64,000 nt of DNA, taken from assembly GCF_009870125.1 (NCBI RefSeq), contig NC_046679.1:21700001-21764000 (forward strand), written 5' to 3'. Shown here in pieces: positions 49,142 through 60,248 of this stretch (its first letter is position 1; the number at the start of each line of letters is the position of its first letter). Position numbers and translations under genes: made by a program. The stretch is from Drosophila pseudoobscura (lineage: Eukaryota; Arthropoda; Insecta; Diptera; Drosophilidae). The notes under the pieces were generated by a model. It did not search any database. It worked only from the letters and a program-made list of their open reading frames with translations, and was not told the origin of the DNA.

Positions 49142-49601
49142 AATATTTCACTTCTGAGCCCTCCCTCGCTCGCTCGCTCTATCTCTCTGGGTTTTTCTGT
49201 GTTGGGTTGGAGCTATTTGAAAATGTGTTGCCGGAATAACTGAGGGGCGTGGCTGGGAGCGGCCTGATTAGCGCCTGCCATCATCCCGCTGCGATGCGTG
49301 AAATTGCCGCAACAAAAAGGTCGCCAGCAAAAAAATGAAAAGAAAATCGTTTTGCGTAATATATGTATGCTACCGCCTAGTCCAATAGACTCGCTGTAGT
49401 TTTCCCTTTAGTTAGATAACTACTTTGCATTTGTTCCGCTCGACAGATGCTGACAAATCGCTGCCATTTTTCCAGCGATTTATATTCTGTTTAATTTCGG
49501 CTCGAACACAGTTCCAGCTGGCCGGGATATCACTTCATCTTCATTAGCCCTGGGGCCCGGCTCGACCAGCCTCGGAGTGGATCGCAGGACTCTGCCGCTG
49601 C
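49142..49601 (-). other. dpr9: Possible 5' UTR part of dpr9 exon 1
   Basis: A strong acceptor (CTCTTTCTAACAG, ending at 49602 on the minus strand) precedes 460 nt that run into the dpr9 start codon. This would make 49601 the 5' edge of the first coding exon, with more leader exons upstream. It is based on the splice-site match only. Confidence 0.35.
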
Positions 49602-49712
49602 CTGTTAGAAAGAGACAAGAGGAGGAACACGAATACAGTTTTGGGGCGTTAAAAATGTTTGGAATTTCATTAAAAATGCAAACGTCAATGTCGAAATAAA
49701 TGGAAATTCGTT

Positions 49713-49731
49713 TGTGTGTGTGTGTGTGTGT
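49713..49731. repeat. TG microsatellite
   Basis: An uninterrupted TG run of about 19 bp upstream of dpr9 exon 1. Confidence 0.85.
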
Positions 49732-49902
49732 CCCGGCACGTGCTTCTGTCCCTGGCCCCCACCTCCAGGTGGCGTAGGGCACAAGGACAGATTTTTTTCT
49801 ATATATATAATCCGGCGGCGCGTGGCCCCATCGTCCCACTTCTTGGATTGGCAGTGTTTGCTTTATGAATGTGTTTCTGTAACTGGCGAAGACAACAGTT
49901 TT

Positions 49903-49931
49903 CCCACCCGAACCCCAACCCCAACCCCAAA
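49903..49931 (-). other. G-quadruplex motif
   Basis: The minus strand reads GGGGTTGGGGTTGGGG followed by TTCGGGTGGG: four or more G-runs with loops of one to three bases. It fits the classical G4 pattern and lies on the strand that would be dpr9 pre-mRNA if transcription starts further upstream. Confidence 0.6.
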
Positions 49932-52900
49932 GGGAAAATCTCCGAAATTCGTGAGGATAAAACAGAAAACAAAAATTTTCGCTGCGTTGGCAATATCGTA
50001 ATGTGATTTTTATTAAAGTCAACAAATAATAAATTAAATGCGCCCCATGGCGGAATTCTGGAATTTCTAATTTGCCGAGACATCCGGCTGGCTGGACAGT
50101 TGTTCCGCTTTCCAATGCAATGGAAATTCCTAACTTGATTAGGAATTTAAGCAAGACAGCGATTTCGAAAAATGAAAATTTATATAAACATATATCTGGG
50201 AAACAATTCCTAATAAGTGGATTTCAAAGCGAGCTTTGCTCCACAGATTTAAAAAAACTAAGCGATTTCTGTCGTATATTGGCCTAAGCCGGAAAATGGG
50301 AATGATTTGAAACCCCAACTTTAAAGTTTAAAGCTTTGTAAAAGCCTTAGAAATAAACAATTCAATCGCCTTATCGCTCTACCGTCTCCGAACCTCGTGA
50401 GGATTGGGTCAAAATGGAGCTTCCAACAAACTTCTGACCGGACAATATGCTACCCATCTCTCTCTTTGAGGATGCAAGATTTCAAGGATCTGTTCTAGAA
50501 AAGTCACGATATTAAGTATCCTTAATATCGAGTTTCTGAAATCAAACAAGCGCCGTCAGCCGAACACATAAATAATAGTTCAAGATCTCTATTTCCAAAC
50601 CTACTTAGGCGGAGAGGACTGTACTCGTATCATACAAATTGCCCACCATATTATAATATTTTTTTGGAATTTATTATTTTTTAAGCAAAATCTAACCAAT
50701 TTTCAATTATTTTACTGTCGAAAAACTTGTAAATTTCAAATTTAAGAGGATAATAAATTACTTACTTACTGATCAAATATTCTTTGAAACCAAAAACCAC
50801 ATTAAGAACTAGATAAAGCAGTTCAAAAAAATAATAGTTCAGAAATTTGTGAAATTAGCCATTATATCCAACTCTCCAGATCATTCAAATGTAAAATTCC
50901 TAATCTATCCTCAAGCCCAGAGAGAGCTTTCAGCAAAACTCAAAATGAATTCGTCGTCCCTTGGGAGCACTTTCATTCCATTTTCCAGAAAACTTTTCGC
51001 TAATGTCTCCCTATGCTGATCGTATTATGTCTATTTACAAGTTTCATTATTCATTTTCCCAGTCACCACTGAGCCCCTGGATCCCTCCAAAAGTGTATGA
51101 AAACAATGGGAGAAGAAGATTCATAGAATGTCCCTGACAGCATCCGAAATAATGGCACATAAAGCGTTAAACAAAAGCCGAAACAACGAGGAAAAAAGTG
51201 AACGAAAGGGAATAAAACAGAGCAGAATTCTCACTCGTCAGAGTGTAAGTTACAGCAAAAGTTTCATTTAAAACTGTCGAGCTCTGAGCCCCCACGAACT
51301 GGCAACATTTGGGGAAAGTTTTCACCCCCCACCCCGTCCCCTTCGTTTGCAGCACTTTAAAAAGTTCGAGAGAGAAAAAAGAGCGCCCAACAGCGCATGG
51401 AATGGCATGGGGTACGGTGCGGTACGGTACGGGAAAAGTCATCAAGTGCAATGTCGGGGCTTGACAAAATATGCAGCCCCAGCCCCAGCCTCAGGGCCAC
51501 CCCTTCCAAATGCCGTTGCGAGTGTCAATGCGTGGCAAATCCAAGAGAAATGTGCCACAAAACTTTTCCATCCAACAATGGCCGACGGTGCGGAGCGGGC
51601 CCGTAAGGAAAACTGTCGAAAAGTGGCATGGGAAAAGCTTCAAGGTGATGGCTGCTGTAATATTTCTTCGGCAGGTTTTCCCATGCTTTTGTTGCTGGTT
51701 AGTTTTAATTAGTGCCAAGGTCCGTCCGTCCTGGGGCCGAGGGTTAAGCACGTCACGGATGATGGTCGGGCATTAAGTTGTGAGTGCCAGGGCGTGACCG
51801 GCTAACCAGCCCCCGAAGCCCACCCACCGACAGCCACTTCACAGCCCAGTCCAGTCCAAGTCCATGCATAATTAAAGCTCGACGTCTCATTATAATTTCC
51901 ATTAAAAAGTGAGTACCCGGCCCACCCCACCCACTCGGAGCACCTTCTCTTTCTCTGAAGGATGGGTTTTATATTTAACCCCCTCAAAAAGTATTGCCCG
52001 ATATCGAGCATTCACAATTGACATTTAAAGTGACAGCTGTCAAACAGAAAGGAAACAGAAACTGCGTCCGATATTCCCGTGACGTAACTTGTCCTCCCTG
52101 ATTAATGGAATATGCACGACCACTCTGTACATAATTATGTTTGATTAACACTCAACCCCAAAGCACTGACCAGATATATAAATTGTTGCCTTACTCGTAA
52201 TTGTGTAAGCCCTTCCCTTCAGATGGAATCCCCATCAATTTGGTTCTTTTGTTTGCTTTTGATTTCCTGCTATTTGTTAAATATTTGCATAATATTCCAT
52301 TCATTGCAAACAGAGAAAAAAATAGTATAAAAATGCAAATTAAATAAATGTGTCAATGGTAAGGCAAACACAAAGAATATTTTTCGTTTCAATCAATTAT
52401 TGTATAAAGTTAATGACAAAAAAAAAAAGGAAAACATGCTATAAGCTGATTAAAATCGAAACAAGAAAAGCAGATCAATTTGGGTCAAAAAACCACCGTG
52501 ATCATCGATGTAGTCCTAAAGCATTTAGGCGCTCAATTTGATTGAATCAATCTGACCATAATACAAATTGCACATGGAAGATTTTAATAATAAAACCAAT
52601 ACCTCAGATGATAAATATACATAAGTAGCTACTACTTAAAAAGTTTCTTAACAATTCCATGTACGAAAACTAATTTTAAAAATGGCATAGGGCGAAATAA
52701 TAACAAAAGTAAACTAATCCCACAAAAACATTCCGACTAAAATTGATGAATGAAAAATATGAGAAATATTCCAAAGAACTTTCCATTTAACCAGTAAAAC
52801 AATATATCCATTTATGTACATATACAGGTTGTATATTGGATGTGAAATAAAACATAAATCCTAATAAAATATTGATGATTAGTCCGGAACCAAGGAAAGC

Positions 52901-53530
52901 AATATTATATAAACAAAGCCTGAAATGTTTCCCAATCTATTTACTCTCGAGCTTGGGTTTAATTTTCATCGAGTTCCATACTGTCAATATGGACTCAGCA
53001 AGGCCTTCCTTTGTCTACGCCGCCCCACTTTAATGCTGCTGCTGCTCTCGTTTCAATTTTTTCGGGTGACTCTCATATACATTTTCCACCACATTCACGT
53101 GTATGCGTATATATGTATATGTTAAAGTAAGCTTATGAATTTCATTGGGGGACTTAAGCTGATTTGGGCCAGACAAGGCAGGAGTCAAGGCAATGGAAAA
53201 GGTTAAGTACAATAAAAATAATTTATGTATTTGGGTTTCGTTTTTGAGCAGAAATTTCCATTCCCAGAAATACGATTTGACCTTGCTGAAATGAAATGTG
53301 AGTGAAATTTCTGGAGAGAAAGAAAAATGTTGCATGAAAGGGCAAAGAAACAGGGGTTAGATAAATATCAGAGGATACATCTGAATCCCTCTAGTCATAG
53401 CACCCCCGATGGCTATGCGGAAAGCTAATTTGTTTAATTGGAGTGCAAAGAACTAATTAGAGAGGGAACATCATTTCTCAAGTTTAAAATCCTCCATAGG
53501 CAACGGTAGGTTTGCAAAATGCATTACAAT

Positions 53531-53703
53531 ATTAAGAGATTTTATTTCCTGAGTCTAGTTTATAATATAAGAAGTAGCCAGTAAAGTATAATTGAATAAA
53601 AACTTAAATATTAAATATTAAGGGATTTTATTTCCTGAGTCTAGTTTATAATATAAGAAGTAGCCAGTAAAGTACAATTAAATAAAACTTAAAAGTTCTC
53701 AAA
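53531..53703. repeat. Tandem duplication, two copies of 86 bp
   Basis: The block starting ATTAAG(A/G)GATTTTATTTCC at 53531 repeats at 53617 with only a few differences over nearly its whole length, including GAAGTAGCCAGTAAAGTA in both copies. Confidence 0.9.
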
Positions 53704-55488
53704 CATCATTGATGGTAATTTGTAATGAAATCTATTTTCACCGCTTCCTGCTTGGTGGCTTATATCTTTTTGCAGTTCCCCAAAAATTGTTAGATGAACC
53801 TCTTAAATTCCGCATACAAGAACTGCAACATTGAATGTCTTTCATATCCCTTTAACGATTGGCCAGATGGCTAGACAAGATAAACACAGTCAGGAAAGAG
53901 CTCCTAACAATCTATACGATAGATATGTTAATTCCGCTTTCTCTTTGTAATCACATTCTGTATCACTCTTTCATTCTATTTAGTGGAGCCTTCCGTTCAA
54001 TACATGTTTTCCTTGCAATGTTTATTTTCGTATGGTACGAGTATGCGAAGAGGCAACATCTTCAACTCTTTCGTGAATGCTTTATGTTCTGTCTGTTGTG
54101 GGCAAGGCGTATATGCATATGCCATTCCTAATTACCAACTCTTTTCTTGAGAGGCATCCAAATACGTATCCATTGAATAACCCTTTTCCAGCGAGCTGTC
54201 AATAATTTGATTGACCCCCACCACTCACCTGTATGCCTCAGGTGTATGTTTATCCATTAGGTAATTTCTAACAATTTCATAATTAAATTGAGTTCCACAA
54301 CGTAGAACACCCGCTGACCAACCGCTTGAATGCCGAGACCACAGCAAAGATAAATAAAAAAAAAGCCTAACAATAAATAAATACAACAATGAGCCCATCG
54401 CTGGCCACCCGTTGCTTCCGCTGCACCCCAGCCACCCCTAGACCACCAAAACCACCCAAAACATCAAGCCCCACCCCACTCAACCACTCACCCCACAACC
54501 ACTTCCGAACAATGACACAATTGTGTGGGTTTTTTTGTCCGTACGAATACGAGTACGTATATGTGAATGAATGAATGGTGGTGCTATTTGGGGGTATTAC
54601 ACGATTATCGGTGTTAACTAGACAATAAAATAAGAAATTATCGGATAATTAGCTCATAAAATTAATCGGTTTTACCTTTCCTCTTCTTCGATTGTTATTC
54701 GATTGTTGGTTGATTTTGAGGTTTCTGGCGCTGTCGTTGTCTCTGCTGCTTGATGATTGATTGAATTTGAATTGATTTTATTTTATTGAAAAGTTTTCAG
54801 CTGCAAGCTGACATTTTACCAATTTTAATCTGGCAAAAAATATAAGGAATTTTATGTTAAGGCATTTTCTTTTAAATCTCTAAAAAAAGCGTAAATTTTA
54901 TTGCCGTATCCCTTTTATGCAGACGCGGGTGGGATTGAGTTAGGTTCGGTTTAAGGCGAATAGTCCGTGGGCATGAGGATGAGGATATCTCAGCCGTGTG
55001 ATTCCTGCGTTTAATAAATTCTCTCGCCCTTTTCTTTTATGCAAATTTTTTCCTGGTTAAGCAGAATACGACCCTAATTTATGTGCCCCAGAGGGGGGCC
55101 TAAACCCAGCCACAACCACAACTGAAAAAAGTTCAAACGCAAAAGTTCAAATGAGTGAAAAATCGTAACATTTTCCGCGAAATTTAAAAAGGAAAACAAC
55201 CAAAAAGGGCGCCTTCAGAATTATTTCTTAAAGCTGCAAAAAAAACAAAAACTGTTAAAAGTTATTCCAGAGGCGACCTTCAGGGCTGCTGGCCACCAAA
55301 CAAACTGAAAACAAAGTTGGAATAATATTTTGGTATTTTTGTTTGCTCTGTGCAGTACGCGAGTATTCCACCGTTATGCGGCCTTGACTGATGTACGGAG
55401 GATGGATCGTTATGCGGTCAGGCAGGAAGGAAAGAGCAAAAGGTGAGAACGGAACAGCTGACGGAGGAGGTGGAGCTATAGTGGGTCT

Positions 55489-55499
55489 TAGTGTGACCG
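55489..55499 (-). promoter_or_regulatory. Core promoter Motif 1 (M1BP site)
   Basis: The minus strand reads CGGTCACACTA, a full match to the Drosophila core promoter Motif 1 consensus YGGTCACACTR bound by M1BP. It is oriented as for a leftward transcript, which could be a distal dpr9 promoter 6.3 kb before the first coding exon. No other promoter evidence is visible. Confidence 0.35.
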
Positions 55500-56446
55500 T
55501 GTTTAAATCATATTTTGTTTAATTTTATTTAGTTTGGGACTACTCGATTATTCATGGATTAGTCGTGGGGCACTTTCGCACATTTTCCTCGAACATATTT
55601 CCTCTCGTTTCTTGTTTCACTCGAGTGTTGCATATTTTATTTGCATGGCACGCCATGGCTCCGCTCCGTGTGCTTTCACGTTGCGTGCTCGGCTTTATAC
55701 ATATTCGCTTTTTGGCTTATTTATTATTTAGCGTTATTGCACATTGAACAACTTTTACTTTCAAGCTTCTCGTCGAATGTGACTTTAACCGTTACCGTTA
55801 CCGTTGGCACTACCACTGACTGCCTGCCGCACCTATGTAGACGATGCGTGCGTGCGTGTGTGTGTGTTGGTGCTTCACTTGTATGGGTTATATTGAGGTT
55901 GTCCTTTCACCGAACGACAGAGTACCGTTGGAGCGAACCGAACGAAACGAATGCACTAAATACACTGAAAGCCATGAAGAACGAGCCGTCTGGCGACGGG
56001 CCAAACCAAGCCAAACCAAGCCAAAGCTCCTTCAAACGATGGCAAACGAGAACGAGTGCCAGAGTTGGAGCAAATGGTGCGCTTGTGCTTCTGGGAGAGA
56101 GCTTTTCCCGCCTAGCACAGTGGGTCGAAGGTTAGATAGCATGTGGCGCTGCCTTCCAGGCGGCATTCGCTCTCTTTGCCGCCAGTTTCGAACTTCCATG
56201 AAGCTCTCCCTTAAATTGCTTGATTGTTGGGCCATGGACTCTCTTTTGAGGGCAGCATTTTATGGACATTTGTTGGCATATTTACACAGCCTTACCTCCA
56301 AGACGATGTTCACACTGGCTCGCGTTAATTGCCGTCACTTTAATGTGGCCTTGCTATAAATGCAGGGACGAACAAAAAGCTGACGAAAGATAAGGTGTCC
56401 TAGTGCTAAAGTACACAAAAAATCGCACGCACGCCATGGAACTGGG

Positions 56447-56464
56447 TAAGAGAGAGAGAGACAG
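56447..56464. repeat. GA microsatellite
   Basis: A short GA run in the upstream region, a possible GAGA-factor site. Confidence 0.65.
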
Positions 56465-57070
56465 AAGCAGACACAGTTCAAATAGGCAGCTTCAGACACT
56501 CGCCTTGCTTAAGCACTTAGTGCACCATTAAGTGCCTCGGATTTGGATTGTATTCCGCTCCCCTACATCTTTTTCTTCTCCTGCTCCTGCTCCAGCTCCT
56601 GCCACTCCTCCTTCTTCCACCGCGCTGTCTGTAAATTTAACTGACACTTACACTTGCACTTCCCTGAAATCAAATGCATTCGAGTTCGGGTTTTTGTTGA
56701 GGCGGCACTGTTTGAAGAGGCTTGAAAGCGCCTCTTCCAAAGCTAACGGGCTATAATCGAATGGGAATGGTAGAAAGATTAAGGACCATTGTCCTGTAAA
56801 TGTTTATATTTCGATAATAGTTAAGACAGTAGGTACATCGATTTATTTAGTTCCATTTTCGGGGATGCTCCCCACTTCGGCGCTCTTGACTTGTAACTAA
56901 TGAAACGGAAGAGCTTCTTGACTTGTCCATAAGAGCTAGATCAGAAGTAAATCGATGTCTTAGTGGTGCGCACTTTTACAATAGTATTTTATAGTTGCTC
57001 AAAGATTATTGCATGATTATTACTCGTCCAAATATAATGTGATATGTACATAGGGGACATATAGTTCTTT

Positions 57071-57361
57071 GTGCGGTTGATGGATATTCGTTCTAGGAAA
57101 ATTCATGTGGCACCCAAACATCTAGCTCAATCCCAAGTCCAGCTTCTTGTAAATGGTTCGCTGTTATTGGGTATATTAAGAGCTCCTGGGCCCCACTGCT
57201 TCACTGATTTGTACGAATTTATCATAATTTTTGTAAAGCCTATTTCCACAGAGACACAATCACCATCCATTTGCGAAATAGTCCATAATGCCTGGGATGG
57301 CATTCAAAAAAATGTCCGTGTGATAGTAGCACAGGCCGTGTGCCAGAATTTAAATAATTAA
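57071..57361 (+). CDS. Unrecognised 96-codon open frame
   Basis: Opens with GTG and has internal ATG codons from 57080. The peptide is of mixed composition and contains a hydrophobic LYEFIIIFVKP stretch. I recognise no family, see no splice context, and find no nearby poly(A) signal that would settle it. It may be chance or a remnant of a mobile element. Confidence 0.12.
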   Translation: MRLMDIRSRKIHVAPKHLAQSQVQLLVNGSLLLGILRAPGPHCFTDLYEFIIIFVKPISTETQSPSICEIVHNAWDGIQKNVRVIVAQAVCQNLNN

Positions 57362-57985
57362 ATATCACAAAATGTAGTGGACATCTAAAATTTCCTGTCT
57401 TTCATTCGTGCCGCAGACGTTGTAGATCCTTGACTCAATCGTTATTATTTACTCTTTGCATAAGATACAACATCACAAAATTTTTGGGCAAATGTACCCT
57501 TAAACTCTTCGAGTACCGAAGCAAAAAACAAAAAAACGCGGTTTGGTCAAATCACGCTGTGTAATTTTAAAGTTCGCTTGTACTATTAGTTAGCGTTCTT
57601 GACTGTGAAACATTGTTTCAATGAAATTGAGTTTCTAAAAACAGAAACTTTTCGCTATTTGATGCTGAAAATATTAAGTATACGACGAAGTCATTTATTA
57701 AATATGTATATTAAATATAATATTACAAAAGTTTTTTGATATTGGGAAGCAATCGTCTTCAAAAAGTTTCATAAAGCTATACAGAATTCGAAAGTAAAGG
57801 TTATAGATCAAGAGCCTGCCTCATGTATAGAACGAGCAATCGGCTGACTTTTTAACAAAAATATGTGTGGTCTAAATGAATCTTACTTACGTATTATATT
57901 CTCGCATAGGCTGAAAGCTAGGGCTAAGTCCAATCCATACCTGACCATAAACCCCACAAAAATATTTCAAATAAGATAACCCAAT

Positions 57986-57991
57986 TTTATT
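57986..57991 (-). terminator. Poly(A) signal AATAAA of the astacin gene
   Basis: AATAAA on the minus strand, about 35 nt after the astacin stop codon, the usual place for the cleavage signal of a compact gene. Confidence 0.6.
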
Positions 57992-58025
57992 ACCAATCCA
58001 ATTCCGTAACACCATTATCGACAGT

Positions 58026-58781
58026 CTAACACTTGTACATCAAACGAATCTTGGTCCAATCGCCCTCGGATGGGCCCCGAACCTGCCCCAATTCGCGCTC
58101 CACCGGCTTGCCGTCAACCAAGGCCCGAATGGTGGGCTTGGTGGGATCCTTGGCAAAGGCATTCTTGGCATAATGCATAACGCTCTCGTAATCGTAGGGC
58201 ACGTTGTAGGTGGTGGTCGAATTCATGGCCATGAACTGCGACCAGTACTTGCGAGGGATGTTGTCGTATTCAATCTGGACGTATTCATTGCGATCCGGGC
58301 GACTCTGCTCGTGGAAGAGACCAAGGAGGTGGAGCGTCTCGTGCTGGATCACAGCGGGCATGGTGAGGCAGCGCTCGTTAAGCTGGACATCGTGGGAGCC
58401 AAAGGGTATTGGATTATAGCCCACTCGGGTTCCGCACATGTTCGGGGACTTTTTGAAGTACACATAGCGACGACCTGCGGGCGGAGATCCATTTATCTCC
58501 TCGAACTGCACACACGTCTGCTCGTTGAAGCTGGACATGGCCGTCCGGACATTGGCCACCTCCTGATCGCTGTAGTCCCCGGAAATGCGGTAGTAGATCT
58601 TGTTGCCAGGCCATCGCTGAAACTCCGACTTCAAGGCGTTGCGTGTTTTGGCCTCGGCCTGCTCGTCGTCCACATGGATCTCGTTGTAGTAGTTCTCGTA
58701 GGACTCTATTCCTTCTGATGCCACCAGACAGGGTCCGGCCACCGCCAACACCACAAAAAGACAACCCGATGGAAACAACAT
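58026..58781 (-). CDS. Astacin-family secreted zinc metalloprotease
   Basis: A single-exon gene for 251 residues. Residues 1-22 are a signal peptide (hydrophobic CLFVVLAVAGPCLVAS core). The catalytic domain begins near RWPGNKIYYRIS (about 56-67). The zinc site HETLHLLGLFHEQSRPDR (147-164) matches HExxHxxGxxHExxRxDR, with His147, His151 and His157 as ligands and Glu148 catalytic. The Met-turn is SVMHY (200-204), with Tyr204 as the astacin fifth ligand. Cys90/Cys251 and Cys116/Cys138 give the two usual disulfides. There is no EGF or CUB domain, so it is a minimal astacin as in the fly gut and seminal-fluid groups. The propeptide is very short and I see no FxGD aspartate switch. Its position beside Fem-1 suggests an orthologue of D. 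melanogaster CG6974, which I cannot confirm. Confidence 0.93.
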   Translation of the reverse strand: MLFPSGCLFVVLAVAGPCLVASEGIESYENYYNEIHVDDEQAEAKTRNALKSEFQRWPGNKIYYRISGDYSDQEVANVRTAMSSFNEQTCVQFEEINGSPPAGRRYVYFKKSPNMCGTRVGYNPIPFGSHDVQLNERCLTMPAVIQHETLHLLGLFHEQSRPDRNEYVQIEYDNIPRKYWSQFMAMNSTTTYNVPYDYESVMHYAKNAFAKDPTKPTIRALVDGKPVERELGQVRGPSEGDWTKIRLMYKC

Positions 58782-58819
58782 ATCTTCGGTGTGTGGCCAA
58801 AGTTGAGGTCTGGCTTGGT

Positions 58820-58826
58820 TTTTATA
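58820..58826 (-). promoter_or_regulatory. TATA box of the astacin gene
   Basis: The minus strand reads CTATAAAAACC, placing TATAAAA 39-45 nt before the ATG. That leaves room for a very short 5' UTR, as in many highly expressed small secreted-protein genes. Confidence 0.6.
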
Positions 58827-58839
58827 GGCTTTCGTTTAA

Positions 58840-60245
58840 AATATATTATCAGTTTTATTTCTTCATTAAAATTGTTTTTTACTTTACACTAGGGCTTTGG
58901 ATAAGAAAATACCTACAATTTACACTCGGTTCAGGCATACTTTTACTCGAACCTTTTGCACTATGCAACAAAGTTAATGGTGTTCATTTGAACCCACGAA
59001 GATGATGTACATACAAAAGTGTAATAAATAAGTTCTGGTAAAGGTTAGTGTCTGGATTTTTCATTAGATAAAGATGAGATCACTGTCTTTTCTGGCTGAA
59101 ATAAAATCGGTGAAAATTGTCTGCCTTAGAGTTTTTATAATGTGTCTTTAATAGATTTCAGAAAACTTAACCTTAAGCTAAATAATATATCACGTGGAAT
59201 TTTGTTATTGATTTTAATATTATATATTTAGTCCAAAAAAGCAGAGGTAATAAGAATCTTCCATTAATCTGTTGCATAGTGTAATCGGCCCAACAAAACC
59301 TACCGTCCCGCACTAAAGCCTGCTCTACATGGACGATCGCTGTTCCCTTGTTGCAATGGGGCTATGGTTGCACTTCTATCATTTTGCATAGCTTAATATA
59401 CATAGATACAATAATTACACAGTATATGCAAACAGCGCATATGATATCGAATTGCAGTTCATTCTATTTAGAGTGGTGACTGGAAAAAGCTATATCTGCG
59501 TTAAGTAAATTTCCATTATCGAAAAGACCCTGTTATCCATGGAAAATTTTAATTTCCTACGACCTGAATAACAAATTTATTAAAACGATTCAATTAAAGC
59601 TTGATCATTCCAATGATAATTTTTTAATGGAGAAACCATATGACATTTTACTGCAACGTATGCAAATCAAAGTAATGCAACAATAGAGTCCATATTTGTT
59701 ACTCGAAAACTTTTCCAGGCCGCCACTGTGCAGTGTATGCAGTGTGATACTTTATTCTGGACACTAGTGTACAGATAAGTGTCCATTAGTGGGGCGTCCA
59801 CTTTATTTATAGTTTCAGAAATATTTTTTTTCTGTCCCAAAAATGTAGAATTTTGGAAAACACTTCCTTCGGTGCTATACAGTCTCATGCCACTAGTGTT
59901 CGAGTAAGATTTCAACGTGGAGTAGTATATTTTTGAGCCCTCTGTGTAGCAACATTTAAAGCGATTGATATTGGCTCAGTTTTTTCTGACATTGAATGGA
60001 GGGGTCTTCCACTTTCATGGGTGCACAATTTTCCATAAGCGGACAACTGGTGGCAAACTCTTTCTTCTTTGTCTCTTAGACAGAAGTGTACCATACTTCG
60101 TTTACAGCTTGACATACTATTCCGGACTTTAGTGTCACTTCTGGCACACTTTCTAGTCACCAGTGTTTGCTTGCCATCCACTTTACAGCACCCTCTTGGT
60201 ATCACCTGTCCACTGCTCCTTAGGCCACTGTCAAACTCTATCCAC
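58840..60245. other. Spacer between astacin and Fem-1
   Basis: Mostly AT-rich DNA without a recognised gene. Two minus-strand frames that nearly abut (60205-59912 and 59915-59667) would give a Cys-rich and then a Ser/Thr-rich peptide. Neither has a convincing ATG start; the first opens with GTG directly after a possible acceptor. They could be chance, exons of a small gene or a decayed gene. Confidence 0.35.
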
Positions 60246-60248
60246 AGA

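Larger units (their letters stand above)
49602..57985. other. Upstream region of dpr9, no protein gene recognised
   Basis: Contains a TG repeat (49713-49731), a G-quadruplex motif (49903-49931), a two-copy 86 bp tandem duplication (53531-53703), a Motif-1 promoter element (55489-55499) and a GA run (56447-56464). Plus-strand frames of 164-171 codons around 55641-56359 overlap each other in different frames and show no family signature. The 96-codon plus frame at 57071-57361 has no recognised relative. Confidence 0.45.

Noticed and set aside
49480..50154. 224-codon minus-strand open frame upstream of dpr9
   Set aside because: Contains the translated TG and GGGGTT repeats (Thr/His and Trp/Gly runs) and a strong internal splice acceptor; better read as intron plus 5' UTR.
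55641..56359. Overlapping 164- and 171-codon plus-strand frames
   Set aside because: Two frames open over the same DNA with no family signature; opposite to the direction of the neighbouring genes.
58173..58718. 181-codon plus-strand frame opposite the astacin
   Set aside because: Shadow of the astacin coding sequence; composition is the antisense of a GC-rich coding frame.
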